From positions 15,367-79,366 of the forward strand of contig JBOEFZ010000034.1 in NCBI GenBank assembly GCA_050633165.1: a stretch of DNA of 64,000 nucleotides, read 5' to 3'. The notes beneath the pieces were generated by a model that saw only the letters and a list, made by a program, of their open reading frames with translations, was not told the DNA's origin and did not search any database. This document shows, one piece after another, positions 42,929 to 51,769 of the stretch (within the stretch, counting starts at the first letter, position 1; each line of letters starts with the position of its first letter). The translations under genes were made by a program, and so were the position numbers. The DNA comes from TMED27 sp050633165 (lineage in GTDB: Bacteria > Pseudomonadota > Alphaproteobacteria > Micavibrionales > Micavibrionaceae).

Positions 42929-43477
42929 CTATTCGTTAAATTCCCTTAGTTTTTCAATACTTTGATCCAAGTTATTTTTTACAAGCTCAAATTGCTTTGC
43001 GGAATATTCTTTTTCTAACATACTCAAAAAAAACTTACATGTGTCATTGGACGAATCCGCATAAGAGTTCAAAAAGTCTTTCTTAAGCTTTTCACTATTA
43101 AGTCGTTTATAAGCGCTAAGGTTGCGTCGATATTTCTGAAACACTTCCCTTTCTTCAGCAGAAAGATACATTTCAAAAGAAATAAACAGCTCAACATAAG
43201 CAACAAAATCCTTGCGATAGCTCTCAACACCTGAATAGTATGGAGACGCGCTTGGGCACTTTTCTTGAAGGTCATCTGAGATAATAAAAGGTGTCAACAT
43301 AATCTGCGACGCATAAGCACCTACAATAATTTGGTTTGATAATGAGCTATTCTGCATAGAGCTCAGTTTATCTGAGTATTTTTCATACAACGTCTGATGG
43401 TAGCTCTGCTTAATATCGTCAAAGCCCAAAAAAACAAAAACCAGCACAACAAAAGTAAAAAACAACTTTTTCATCAT
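42929..43477 (-). CDS. Hypothetical AT-rich protein between nuoH and nuoI
   Basis: 182 residues with a hydrophobic N-terminus (KKLFFTFVVLVFVFLGF) that looks like a signal anchor or signal peptide, followed by a soluble, helical, charged region with Cys in QEKCPSASPYY and NDTCKFFL. No family recognised. Its base composition is far more AT-rich than the nuo genes. It shares one base with the nuoH stop and ends 8 bp before nuoI, so it is cotranscribed with complex I. It looks like a foreign insertion held in frame with the operon. Confidence 0.75.
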   Translation of the reverse strand: MMKKLFFTFVVLVFVFLGFDDIKQSYHQTLYEKYSDKLSSMQNSSLSNQIIVGAYASQIMLTPFIISDDLQEKCPSASPYYSGVESYRKDFVAYVELFISFEMYLSAEEREVFQKYRRNLSAYKRLNSEKLKKDFLNSYADSSNDTCKFFLSMLEKEYSAKQFELVKNNLDQSIEKLREFNE

Positions 43478-44496
43478 TACATCTTACCCGGCAATGCATC
43501 AAACGTAATCAAAATCCCTGCCGTCATCACAACCCAAAACAACGTCAACGGCAAAAACACTTTCCACCCCAAACGCATCAATTGATCATACCGGAAACGC
43601 GGCAACGTCGCCCGCGCCCAAAGGAAAACAAACATCACAAGTGCCGTCTTAACCGCAAACCAAACAATCCCCGGCACAAACGCCAACGCCTCAATCCCGA
43701 ATGGCGGCAACCATCCACCAAGGAAGAGGATATTCGTCATCGCCGACATCAAAATCATCGCGGAATATTCCCCAAGGAAGAACAACGCAAACGCCATCGC
43801 GGAATATTCAACCATGTACCCGCCGGTAATTTCGCTCTCACCTTCCGGCAAATCAAACGGCGCACGATTCGTCTCCGCCAAAATCGAGATCAAAAACACA
43901 ATAAACATCGGGAATAACAATATTTGCATCCAAACCGAACGCTCCGCCAACACAATTTCCTGCAAATTCAAACTGCCCGTACACACCAAAACGCACACGA
44001 TAATCAAGCCCATAGAGACTTCATACGAAACCATCTGCGACGCACTCCGCAATCCACCAAGGAAAGCATAGCGCGAGTTACTCGCCCACCCCGCCATAAT
44101 TACGCCATAAACCGTCATCGATGACACAGCAAAAAGATACAAAATCCCGACATTAATATTCGCAATCACCCATCCTTTATCAAACGGAATAACCGCCCAC
44201 GCAATCAACGACAACGCAAACAACATCATCGGCGCGATCAAGAACACTGGGCCATTCGCCTGCGATGGAATAATCGTTTCTTTGGAAAACAACTTCACCC
44301 CGTCCGCGATCGGTTGTAACAACCCAAACGGCCCAACCGTCATCGGCCCCTGCCGACGCTGCATCGCGCCCATAACCTTACGCTCGGCATAGGTGTAGTA
44401 CGCCACCGCGAGCAAAACCCCAACCGTAACAGCCAAAATCGCCGCCAAAGTCCAGATCGTCCAATCAATTTCGAATATGCCCGTTAATTCAATCAT
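43477..44496 (-). CDS. nuoH: NADH-quinone oxidoreductase subunit H
   Basis: The membrane subunit that, with NuoB and NuoD, forms the quinone chamber. The 339 residues show AYYTYAERKVMGAMQRRQGP, VGPFGLLQPIADGVKLFSKE, and ETNRAPFDLPEGESEITGGY, all family hallmarks. It overlaps the MazG-like gene by 4 bp (ATGA). Confidence 0.97.
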   Translation of the reverse strand: MIELTGIFEIDWTIWTLAAILAVTVGVLLAVAYYTYAERKVMGAMQRRQGPMTVGPFGLLQPIADGVKLFSKETIIPSQANGPVFLIAPMMLFALSLIAWAVIPFDKGWVIANINVGILYLFAVSSMTVYGVIMAGWASNSRYAFLGGLRSASQMVSYEVSMGLIIVCVLVCTGSLNLQEIVLAERSVWMQILLFPMFIVFLISILAETNRAPFDLPEGESEITGGYMVEYSAMAFALFFLGEYSAMILMSAMTNILFLGGWLPPFGIEALAFVPGIVWFAVKTALVMFVFLWARATLPRFRYDQLMRLGWKVFLPLTLFWVVMTAGILITFDALPGKM

Positions 44497-44897
44497 GCCG
44501 CCTCATCCTGCATATCAATAAATTGCGCGATATCGGGCTTAAAATAATCCGGCCCCTTTAAAATCTTGCCATCTTCGGGGCGCACAATCGGTTTCCCATC
44601 CGCGCCAAGCTTGCTCATATTCGAGCGCTGCACCTCATCAAACGCCGCCTGCTTCACGCCATGCAATCCAAAGGACAAATACGCCCCATCGAGCACATAT
44701 TGAATATCCGTAAGCGCGTCGAGCACCTCAACCATATCTCCGGCCGCAAGCGCCTCTTTCAATTCCTCGACCTCTTCTTCGAGCAAATTAATCCGCAGCG
44801 CATTCGTCTTGGCATCCGAAATATCCGGCGCATCCTTAACCGGAAGACCATAAGTTTCATGAAATATACGTACAGAATCCAAAGTCGTTTTACTCAT
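44493..44897 (-). CDS. MazG-like / PRA-PH family NTP pyrophosphohydrolase
   Basis: A 133-residue protein of the all-alpha NTP pyrophosphohydrolase superfamily (PF01503-like). The core metal-binding helices are LLEEEVEELKEALAAGDMVE (ExxE) and VLDALTDIQYVLDGAYLSFG (ExxD-like). The C-terminal half (SNMSKLGADGKPIVRPEDGK) is typical of house-cleaning members seen in phage and bacteria. ATG 44897 has TAAGG upstream. It lies in the middle of the nuo genes, with its stop overlapping nuoH; substrate cannot be told. Confidence 0.8.
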   Translation of the reverse strand: MSKTTLDSVRIFHETYGLPVKDAPDISDAKTNALRINLLEEEVEELKEALAAGDMVEVLDALTDIQYVLDGAYLSFGLHGVKQAAFDEVQRSNMSKLGADGKPIVRPEDGKILKGPDYFKPDIAQFIDMQDEAA

Positions 44898-44916
44898 ATT
44901 CATCCTTACCATTTAT

Positions 44917-45005
44917 AACACGAAGCCCATGAAGTTTCACGAAGCCCACCAAGCAAAAAATTAAAAACCTTCGTGAACTTCTCTAAAGCTTCTTATCTTC
45001 GTGTT
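44917..45005. repeat. Large stem-loop between nuoG and the MazG-like gene
   Basis: Two stacked perfect 9-bp stems: AACACGAAG (44917) with CTTCGTGTT (44997), and TTCACGAAG (44936) with CTTCGTGAA (44969). Built from CACGAAG words, similar in design to 28520-28590. It begins just after the nuoG stop and could end or process the nuoG message. Confidence 0.65.
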
Positions 45006-45009
45006 AAAA

Positions 45010-47091
45010 TTATTCCGCAGCCTCCAACATCTTTTCCCCCACAAACTCCGCCTGACAATCCCGCATCGTATCACTCGCCCGCGCAATCGCATTCGTCAGG
45101 TAATAATGAGAAACCGAATTCTCGAACTTCTTCGCCAAAACCTTACCCTTCGAATCGCCAAACTTCGACCATTCAACAGGTGCAATTTCATCAATTTTAC
45201 CAAAGGCTTTATCAATCTTGTTAATCCGCTTTCTTAGCTGCAACAGCGTATCATAAGGAAGCGTATCACCCACACGCTCGGACAATGCGCGCAAGATTTT
45301 CCAATCCTCCTTCGCCTCACCCGGTGGGAAGACCGCACGCTTCGCCGCCTGCACGCGCCCCTCCGTATTCACATACAGAGCATCTTTTTCGGTATAAGCC
45401 GCGCCAGGCAAAACAACATCCGCCCGCGCCGCGCCATGATCACCATGATGCCCCTGATAAATCGTAAAGCATTTCCAGCCCACCTGCGCCCGCGCATCAA
45501 ACTCATCCGCGCCGAGCATATACAGCGCCTTAATCGATCCATCCCGCGTACCATCAAGGATGCCGCCAAAATCACGCCCCCCCTCCGCCGGAACAAACCC
45601 CGCCATCAACGCACCAACACGCGAAGCCGCAGATTGCAAAACGTTAAACCCGTTCCAATCCTCGCGAATAACCTTCAAGCTCGAAGCCGCTTCACGCAGC
45701 ACAGCCTGCAACGCCGCGCCATCCTTACGCGCAAAAACCGAAGCCCCGATAATAATCATCGGCTTCTCTGCATTCTTAAACACCTTCGCAAAGCCTGAAC
45801 GCCCTTTCAAAAGCGCATCAAAATCCTTCGCCGACGCCCCCAAATGCTCATATTGATACGCTAGATCAGCCTTCTCACCAATCACGCCAATCTTCACGCG
45901 GCGCTCAAACTGCGCTTTACGGATACGGGCGTTAATAATGCTCGCCTCATGCCGTGGGTTCGACCCGATAATTAAAATCGCATCCGCCTCATCAATCCCC
46001 GCAATGGTGGAGTTAAAGCGATAGCCCGCCGGATTAGAAACATCAAACTGCGCTCCATCCGTGCGGCAATCCATATGCGGCGAACCAAGCCCGCCCAGAA
46101 AATCCTTCAGCGCCACAACCGATTCAACATCCGCCAAATCACCGGATATCCCCGCGATTTCCTCACCTTTCAAACCCGATAGCTTCTCCGCAATCCGCGC
46201 AAACGCCTCATCCCAAGTAGCCTCAAGCAATTTCCCGCTTTTCTCATCCCGAATATAAGGGCGATCAATCCGCCCCTTCGCCAAGCCATCATAAGAATAA
46301 CGCGTACGATCCGAAATCCACTCTTCATTCACATCTTCATTCAGGCGCGGCAACACGCGCAAAACCTCACGCCCACGCGCATCCACGCGAATGTTCGACC
46401 CAACCGCATCATGCACATCAATCGTCTCGGTCTTCCGCAATTCCCAAGGGCGCGCCTTAAACGCATACGGCTTACTCGTCAGCGCCCCAACCGGACAAAT
46501 ATCAACCAAATTCCCTGATAGCTCAGTCTTCACCAACTCATCAACAAACGTCCCGATCTCCGCATCTTCCCCACGATTCATCTGCCCCAAAACAGGCGTC
46601 CCCGCCACTTCCTCGGCAAAGCGCACGCAGCGCGTACAATTAATGCACCGCGTCATCGTCGTACTGATAAGCGGCCCAAGCTCCTTATCCGGCACGGCGC
46701 GCTTATTCTCATGATAACGCGAACGATCAAACCCGTAACCAACGGCCTGGTCCTGCAAATCACACTCACCGCCTTGGTCACAAATCGGACAATCGAGCGG
46801 GTGATTGATGAGTAGCATCTCCATCACCCCCTTACGCGCCTTCTTCACCATCGGCGAATCGGTCTTCACAACCATCCCCTCACCCGCCGCCATCGCGCAA
46901 GATGCAACCGGCTTGGGCGGCCCGCCCTCAACCTCAACCAGACACATACGGCAATTCGCCGGCACAGTCAGCTTGTCATGGTAACAAAAGCGCGGAATTT
47001 CAACGCCAATCGTCTCCGCCGCCTGAAGGATGCTCATCCCGCGGGTAACTTCAACTTCTTGATCATTAATGGTGAGTTTTACAGTGGTCAT
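45010..47091 (-). CDS. nuoG: NADH-quinone oxidoreductase subunit G
   Basis: Largest hydrophilic subunit of complex I, with clusters N1b, N4 and N5. The 693 residues have CYHDKLTVPANCRMCLVEVE (2Fe-2S), HPLDCPICDQGGECDLQD, then CINCTRCVRFAEEVAG, and a molybdopterin-oxidoreductase-like body. I placed the start at ATG 47091 (MTTVKLTINDQEVEV), because a longer frame would extend into the pur promoter region without support. It is divergent from purL across 145 bp, so the nuoG-N half probably has its own promoter here. Confidence 0.96.
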   Translation of the reverse strand: MTTVKLTINDQEVEVTRGMSILQAAETIGVEIPRFCYHDKLTVPANCRMCLVEVEGGPPKPVASCAMAAGEGMVVKTDSPMVKKARKGVMEMLLINHPLDCPICDQGGECDLQDQAVGYGFDRSRYHENKRAVPDKELGPLISTTMTRCINCTRCVRFAEEVAGTPVLGQMNRGEDAEIGTFVDELVKTELSGNLVDICPVGALTSKPYAFKARPWELRKTETIDVHDAVGSNIRVDARGREVLRVLPRLNEDVNEEWISDRTRYSYDGLAKGRIDRPYIRDEKSGKLLEATWDEAFARIAEKLSGLKGEEIAGISGDLADVESVVALKDFLGGLGSPHMDCRTDGAQFDVSNPAGYRFNSTIAGIDEADAILIIGSNPRHEASIINARIRKAQFERRVKIGVIGEKADLAYQYEHLGASAKDFDALLKGRSGFAKVFKNAEKPMIIIGASVFARKDGAALQAVLREAASSLKVIREDWNGFNVLQSAASRVGALMAGFVPAEGGRDFGGILDGTRDGSIKALYMLGADEFDARAQVGWKCFTIYQGHHGDHGAARADVVLPGAAYTEKDALYVNTEGRVQAAKRAVFPPGEAKEDWKILRALSERVGDTLPYDTLLQLRKRINKIDKAFGKIDEIAPVEWSKFGDSKGKVLAKKFENSVSHYYLTNAIARASDTMRDCQAEFVGEKMLEAAE

Positions 47092-47130
47092 AGATTTTTC
47101 TAAGAATAATATGTTCCTAAAATTTATAAA

Positions 47131-47214
47131 CCACGAGAAGAACAGAGTACACAGCGATATTTCAAAAATTTGAAAAAAACCCAAGAAACATAAAAAAACT
47201 CTGTGAACCTCGCG
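47131..47214. repeat. Stem-loop between nuoG and purL
   Basis: CGAG-N5-CAGAGT (47134-47148) pairs with ACTCTG-N5-CTCG (47198-47212), with an inner TTTCAAA/TTTGAAA dyad near 47160-47175. A third member of the CACNAAG-style stem-loop group. It lies between two divergent genes and so is not a simple terminator. Confidence 0.5.
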
Positions 47215-47236
47215 CGGAGTATGCTTAAAAAACCAC

Positions 47237-50128
47237 ATGACGACACGTATAGAAGTACTTGCACATATTGATGATGGCCGCGCCAAAACACTGGAAAAGG
47301 CTATCAAAGCAAAAGGATTAAGCGCATCCGTGCGTGTGGCGGATATCTACACCTCCGAATCCACCGCCGCCGCGAATGACACCTTCACCCAAAGCCTCGC
47401 CAATCCGGTGACGCAAAAAACGGGCAACCTCCCACAAGACTTCGACTGGGCATTAGAAATCGGCTTCCTCCCCGGCGTGACCGATAATGTCGGTCATACA
47501 ACCGAAGAGATTCTAAAACTCACAGGCGCAAATGACGACACCTCCTGCTACTCCTCCCGCCTATACCTCATCAAAGGCGATCTTGAAAAAGCCGATATCG
47601 AAAGCATATCCACAACCCTTTCCAACGCCCTCATTCAACGCATCAGCATCAAATCCGCCGATGCGTTCAAAGCCGACGGCGGCATGGAGACAATCGTCCC
47701 GCGCGTCACCCTCAACACCACAAGCGATTCCCCCGCCGACAAAGTCGATCTGAACGGCCTCTCCGATGACGAACTGATGGAAATCAGCCAAAAGGGAATC
47801 GAAAATCGCGGCCCTCTCGGCCTGCCACTTATATATATGAAGGCAATCCAGGACGAATACGCCGGAAAAACCATCACCGATATCGAGCTTGAGACAATCG
47901 CGCAAACATGGTCAGAGCATTGCAAACACACCATCTTCGCTTCCCCCATCGACGACGTGAAAGAGGGCTTATATAAGGGCTACATCAAACGCGCGACAAA
48001 GGAAATCCGCGAAACGCGCGGCGAAGACGACATCTGCGTCTCCGTATTCTCCGATAACGCAGGCGGCATTATCTTCGACGACAACTACCTCATCACCGAT
48101 AAGGTCGAAACACACAACTCCCCCTCCGCCCTCGACCCGTTCGGCGGCGCGATTACCGGAATTGTCGGCGTAAACCGCGACTGCATCGGCTTTGGCATGG
48201 GGGCAAAACCTGTCATCAACCGCTATGGCTTCTGCCTCGCCGACCCGCGCACATCCCCCGAATATTACCGCGACAAAGCCCTCACAAACCCCATCCTATC
48301 CCCCGAAACAATCATGAAGGGCGTAATTGACGGGGTTGAAGCCGGCGGCAACCAATCCGGTATCCCCACCCCCCAAGGCTTCGTAACCTTCGACGACCGC
48401 TTCGTCGGCAAACCCCTCGTCTTCGTCGGTACAATCGGCCTCATCCCGCGCACCATCAACGGCAAGCCCGGCCACGAAAAATGCGCACGCCCCGGCGATA
48501 AAATTGTCGTAGCGGGCGGGCGCGTTGGGCGCGACGGAATCCACGGCGCAACATTCTCCTCCGTCGCCCTCGACGAAGGCTCCCCCGCCACCGCCGTCCA
48601 AATCGGCGACCCCATCACACAAAAGAAAATGTCCGACGCCATCATCAAGGAAATCCGTGACCTAGGATGGTACAGCGCCATCACCGACAACGGCGCGGGC
48701 GGCATGTCCTCCTCCATCGGCGAAATGGCGGAACAATCCGGCGGCTTCCACGTCGAGCTTGACCGCGTCCCCCTCAAATACCCCGGCATGGCACCATGGG
48801 AAATCTGGATCAGCGAATCCCAAGAACGCATGACCATGGCCGTGCCACCTGAGAACACCGAAAAACTCATCGCGCTCTTTGCCAAACGCGGCGTAGAAGC
48901 CACCATTGTTGGCACATACACCAATTCCGGCAAAGCTCACATCACCTATAATGACGAAACCATCATGGATATGGAGATGGACTTCCTCCATGACGGAAAC
49001 CCCGAAACACCATTAAAAACAACCTTCACCAGAGGCGGAGAGCAGGAACCCGACATAGCAGAAGATACAGAGCGCACAAACACATTGCTCGCCATCATGT
49101 CCCGTCTCAACATTGCCTCAAAAGAATTCATCTCCACCCAATATGACCACAATGTCCAAGGCACAGCCGTCATCGGCCCACTCCAAGGGCAAGGCCGCGT
49201 TTACGCCGAAACAAGCATCACAAAACCCGTCTTCAGCAGCAATAAAGGCGTAGTATTAAGCCAAGGCCTCTTCCCCCGCTACAGCGATATCGACACAGGC
49301 GCAATGGCTGCGGCTGGCGTAGACCTTGCCGTACGCAACGCCGTCGCCGCCGGCTGCCCCATCGACCACCTCGCCTTGCTCGATAATTTCTGCTGGTGCA
49401 GCTCGGATGAACCAGAGCGCCTAGGCCAACTCAAACGCGCCGTCCAAGCCATTTATGAGGCCGCCGTAAAATACGAAACCCCCTTCGTCTCCGGCAAAGA
49501 CAGCATGTTCAACGACTTCAAAGGCTTCGATGCAAACGGAAACCCAGTCAAAATCTCCGCCCCGCCAACATTGCTCGCCTCATCAATCGGCGTAATCCCC
49601 GACATAAACCGCGCCATCGACCTCGCCCCCAAAGCCGTCGGCGACCTCATATACATCTTGGGCGAAACCAAAGACGAATGCGGCGCAGGCGAATATTACG
49701 ACCACCTCGGCTTCTTAGGCAACAACGCCCCCGAAACTGACACGCACCAAAATTTACGCCTCTACAAACTTTATTCCCGCGCAAGCCGCGACCGCCTCAT
49801 CGCCTCCGCCTACGCCCTAAACCACGGCGGCCTAGCCGCAGCCTTGGCCAAAAAAGCCATCGCCGGACAAATGGGTCTAGACATCACTTTCGATTCACTC
49901 CCCCACTTACCCACTGAAAAACTATTATACTCTGAATCCACAGGCCGCATCCTCGTCACCGTCGCCCCACAAAACAAAGAAAAATTCGAAAAGAATTTCA
50001 AAGGCTTCGAACACATCCACCAAATCGGCCACGTCGCCTACACCGATAAACTCAGCATCCGAAACACCCTAGACGCCCCCATCAAAGATTTAGAAGAAGC
50101 GTACAAATCACCGCTAAGAGACTACTAA
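47237..50128 (+). CDS. purL: Phosphoribosylformylglycinamidine synthase, PurS-PurL fusion type
   Basis: Converts FGAR to FGAM in purine synthesis using ammonia from PurQ. At 963 residues it is over 200 longer than the usual alphaproteobacterial PurL (about 740). The extra N-terminus (residues 1-170, with a VTDNVGHTTEE stretch) resembles PurS-like repeats, so PurS seems fused. The core has QTWSEHCKHT, KVETHNSPSALDPFGGAITG (Ser in place of the usual His of HNHP), EAGGNQSGIPTPQG and SDNAGGIIFDD, DNGAGGMSSSIGEM. This domain plan and NSP motif recall deltaproteobacterial enzymes. It lies on the opposite strand inside the nuo genes. Origin by transfer is inferred. Confidence 0.93.
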   Translation: MTTRIEVLAHIDDGRAKTLEKAIKAKGLSASVRVADIYTSESTAAANDTFTQSLANPVTQKTGNLPQDFDWALEIGFLPGVTDNVGHTTEEILKLTGANDDTSCYSSRLYLIKGDLEKADIESISTTLSNALIQRISIKSADAFKADGGMETIVPRVTLNTTSDSPADKVDLNGLSDDELMEISQKGIENRGPLGLPLIYMKAIQDEYAGKTITDIELETIAQTWSEHCKHTIFASPIDDVKEGLYKGYIKRATKEIRETRGEDDICVSVFSDNAGGIIFDDNYLITDKVETHNSPSALDPFGGAITGIVGVNRDCIGFGMGAKPVINRYGFCLADPRTSPEYYRDKALTNPILSPETIMKGVIDGVEAGGNQSGIPTPQGFVTFDDRFVGKPLVFVGTIGLIPRTINGKPGHEKCARPGDKIVVAGGRVGRDGIHGATFSSVALDEGSPATAVQIGDPITQKKMSDAIIKEIRDLGWYSAITDNGAGGMSSSIGEMAEQSGGFHVELDRVPLKYPGMAPWEIWISESQERMTMAVPPENTEKLIALFAKRGVEATIVGTYTNSGKAHITYNDETIMDMEMDFLHDGNPETPLKTTFTRGGEQEPDIAEDTERTNTLLAIMSRLNIASKEFISTQYDHNVQGTAVIGPLQGQGRVYAETSITKPVFSSNKGVVLSQGLFPRYSDIDTGAMAAAGVDLAVRNAVAAGCPIDHLALLDNFCWCSSDEPERLGQLKRAVQAIYEAAVKYETPFVSGKDSMFNDFKGFDANGNPVKISAPPTLLASSIGVIPDINRAIDLAPKAVGDLIYILGETKDECGAGEYYDHLGFLGNNAPETDTHQNLRLYKLYSRASRDRLIASAYALNHGGLAAALAKKAIAGQMGLDITFDSLPHLPTEKLLYSESTGRILVTVAPQNKEKFEKNFKGFEHIHQIGHVAYTDKLSIRNTLDAPIKDLEEAYKSPLRDY

Positions 50129-50129
50129 T

Positions 50130-50948
50130 ATGACAGCTAAAGCATTAATTCTCGCCGGATACGGATTAAATTGTGAAGAAGAAACAGCGCATGCCTTCAA
50201 CTATAACGGCATCAACACACAAATTATTCACATCAACGATTTGATTGAAAATAAAGGCGAACTCGACACAGCTCAAATTCTCGCCATTCCCGGCGGCTTC
50301 TCCTACGGCGACGACACGGGCGCCGGAAACGCGTACGCCCAAAAACTCAAACTCGCCCTCATGGACAACCTCCTAAAATTCATCGAGCGCGACACCCTCA
50401 CCATCGGCATTTGCAATGGCTGTCAAATCCTAACCAATCTCGGCCTCACCCCACCGGCAGGTGAGCCATACGGATCACGTCACACCGCCGTAACCTACAA
50501 CGCCACCGCGCGCTATCAATGTCGCTGGATCGATTTAAAAATCACAAACGATTCCCCGTGGCTAAACAATGTCGAAACAATGCACATTCCCGTCGCCCAC
50601 GGCGAAGGCCGCTTCATGATGGATGAGGAGACCTTAAAAGCATTACAAGCCAACAACCAAATCGCCGCCATTTACACAAAAGATGGTGAGCCCGCAAACG
50701 GCCAATTCCCCCATAACCCCAACGGCTCCACCGCCGACATCGCCGCCCTAACCGACCCGAGCGGCAAAATTCTTGCCATCATGCCCCACCCCGAACGCGG
50801 CATGTTCACATGGCAACGCGACGACTACATGCAAATCAAAGACAAGGCGCAACGCGAAGGCAAGGCCATCCCCGAAACCACCGACGGCATGGCACTCTTC
50901 ACCAATGCTGCCACCTATTTCGGCATCAAATCTCAAAAGGCAGCATGA
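50130..50948 (+). CDS. purQ: Phosphoribosylformylglycinamidine synthase glutaminase subunit
   Basis: Class I glutaminase that feeds ammonia to PurL. The 272 residues (longer than the usual 220-230) have LAIPGGFSYGDDTGAG, nucleophile Cys in IGICNGCQILTNLGL, PVAHGEGRF and His-Glu in MPHPERGMF. It is 1 bp after purL and overlaps the DUF2238 gene by 4 bp, forming a tight three-gene operon. The extra length lies in a C-terminal tail after the PHPERG motif. Confidence 0.93.
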   Translation: MTAKALILAGYGLNCEEETAHAFNYNGINTQIIHINDLIENKGELDTAQILAIPGGFSYGDDTGAGNAYAQKLKLALMDNLLKFIERDTLTIGICNGCQILTNLGLTPPAGEPYGSRHTAVTYNATARYQCRWIDLKITNDSPWLNNVETMHIPVAHGEGRFMMDEETLKALQANNQIAAIYTKDGEPANGQFPHNPNGSTADIAALTDPSGKILAIMPHPERGMFTWQRDDYMQIKDKAQREGKAIPETTDGMALFTNAATYFGIKSQKAA

Positions 50949-51574
50949 ATATGCACATATTCACACCCCGCCTCCGCAGGGTAACACTCTTCACAACCAC
51001 CTATTTCGTCATATTTTCGGCGGCATCCATCGCCACACAAAACTACGAATTCATGCTCTACGAAGTGCAAATGGCACTCCTCTTTGCCCTCCTGATTTTC
51101 ATGGATAAGCGTGTAACATTCTCCGCCCTCGTCCTGTGGCTCATGAGCATATGGGGCCTCGCCCACCTCGCGGGTGGCATCACCCCCATCCCGAGCACTA
51201 TCGCCGACATGAACGACGCCATATCACCGGACGCACCACAAGTCCTATACAATATGCGCCTCACCGATTTCCTCCCGCGCTATGACCAGATCATCCATGC
51301 GTATGGGTTCGGCACCTGCACCCTCCTCGCCCGCGAGGCTCTATCCGCGCATTTAGGCAAAAAGCTCCCCATCAACTGGCCCATCGGCGCCGCGCTCGTC
51401 CTCATCGCCATGGGCCTCGGCACAATCAACGAAATCATAGAATTCGCCGTCCAACTCTCCCTCCCCCAAACCAATGTCGGCGGCTACATCAATACCGGCT
51501 GGGATTTAGTGAGTAACACGGTTGGCGCGATAGGGGCCGTTTTATGGATGCGATGGCGAGATCAATCACGATAA
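50945..51574 (+). CDS. DUF2238 (YjdF-like) membrane protein
   Basis: A 209-residue integral membrane protein with about five to six helices (ATQNYEFMLYEVQMALLFAL; ALVLWLMSIWGLAHLAGG; AALVLIAMGLGTINEIIEF; WDLVSNTVGAIGAVLW). The NEIIEF and (N)TGWDLVSN motifs and the YDQIIHAYGF segment are characteristic of DUF2238/YjdF, a VanZ-like family of unknown function. The ATG overlaps the purQ stop (ATGA). Why it is cotranscribed with purine genes is unclear. Confidence 0.8.
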   Translation: MNMHIFTPRLRRVTLFTTTYFVIFSAASIATQNYEFMLYEVQMALLFALLIFMDKRVTFSALVLWLMSIWGLAHLAGGITPIPSTIADMNDAISPDAPQVLYNMRLTDFLPRYDQIIHAYGFGTCTLLAREALSAHLGKKLPINWPIGAALVLIAMGLGTINEIIEFAVQLSLPQTNVGGYINTGWDLVSNTVGAIGAVLWMRWRDQSR

Positions 51575-51668
51575 TAACCACTGCTCATTCCCGCATCATA
51601 CCTCAAAACGCTACTTAAAAAGCATCTATCGTAGTAATACACTTTTCAAAAAGAAATCGAGCGAAAAT

Positions 51669-51769
51669 CAAAAAATGCCGAGAACCGGAAGCGTAAATGT
51701 ACACACAGTACCTGCGAACCGAATCGCAGGTATTTTTTGATTTGCAGCCGATTTATTGCAGAAAATTTA
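51669..51769. repeat. Gene-end repeat related to the 408-556 element, next to nuoF
   Basis: The core GTACACACAGTACCTGCG, then TATTTTTT and ATTTGCAG, aligns with GTACATGCGGTACATGAG, TATTTTTT and ATTTGCAG of the element at 408-556, in the same order and with similar spacing. The right end also matches the sequence after the tsf stop (22679-22709). It reaches the nuoF stop codon. Confidence 0.5.
51710..51738 (+). terminator. Rho-independent terminator of purL-purQ-DUF2238
   Basis: ACCTGCGA and TCGCAGGT (8-bp stem, 6-base loop), then ATTTTTT. It is part of a longer palindrome (51669-51740) whose outer arms are CAAAAAATGCC and GGTATTTTTTG. Confidence 0.75.

Noticed and set aside
45010..47307. Longer nuoG start at 47307
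   Set aside because: It would overlap purL and add 72 residues absent from the family; MTTVKLTIND at 47091 is the usual N-terminus.
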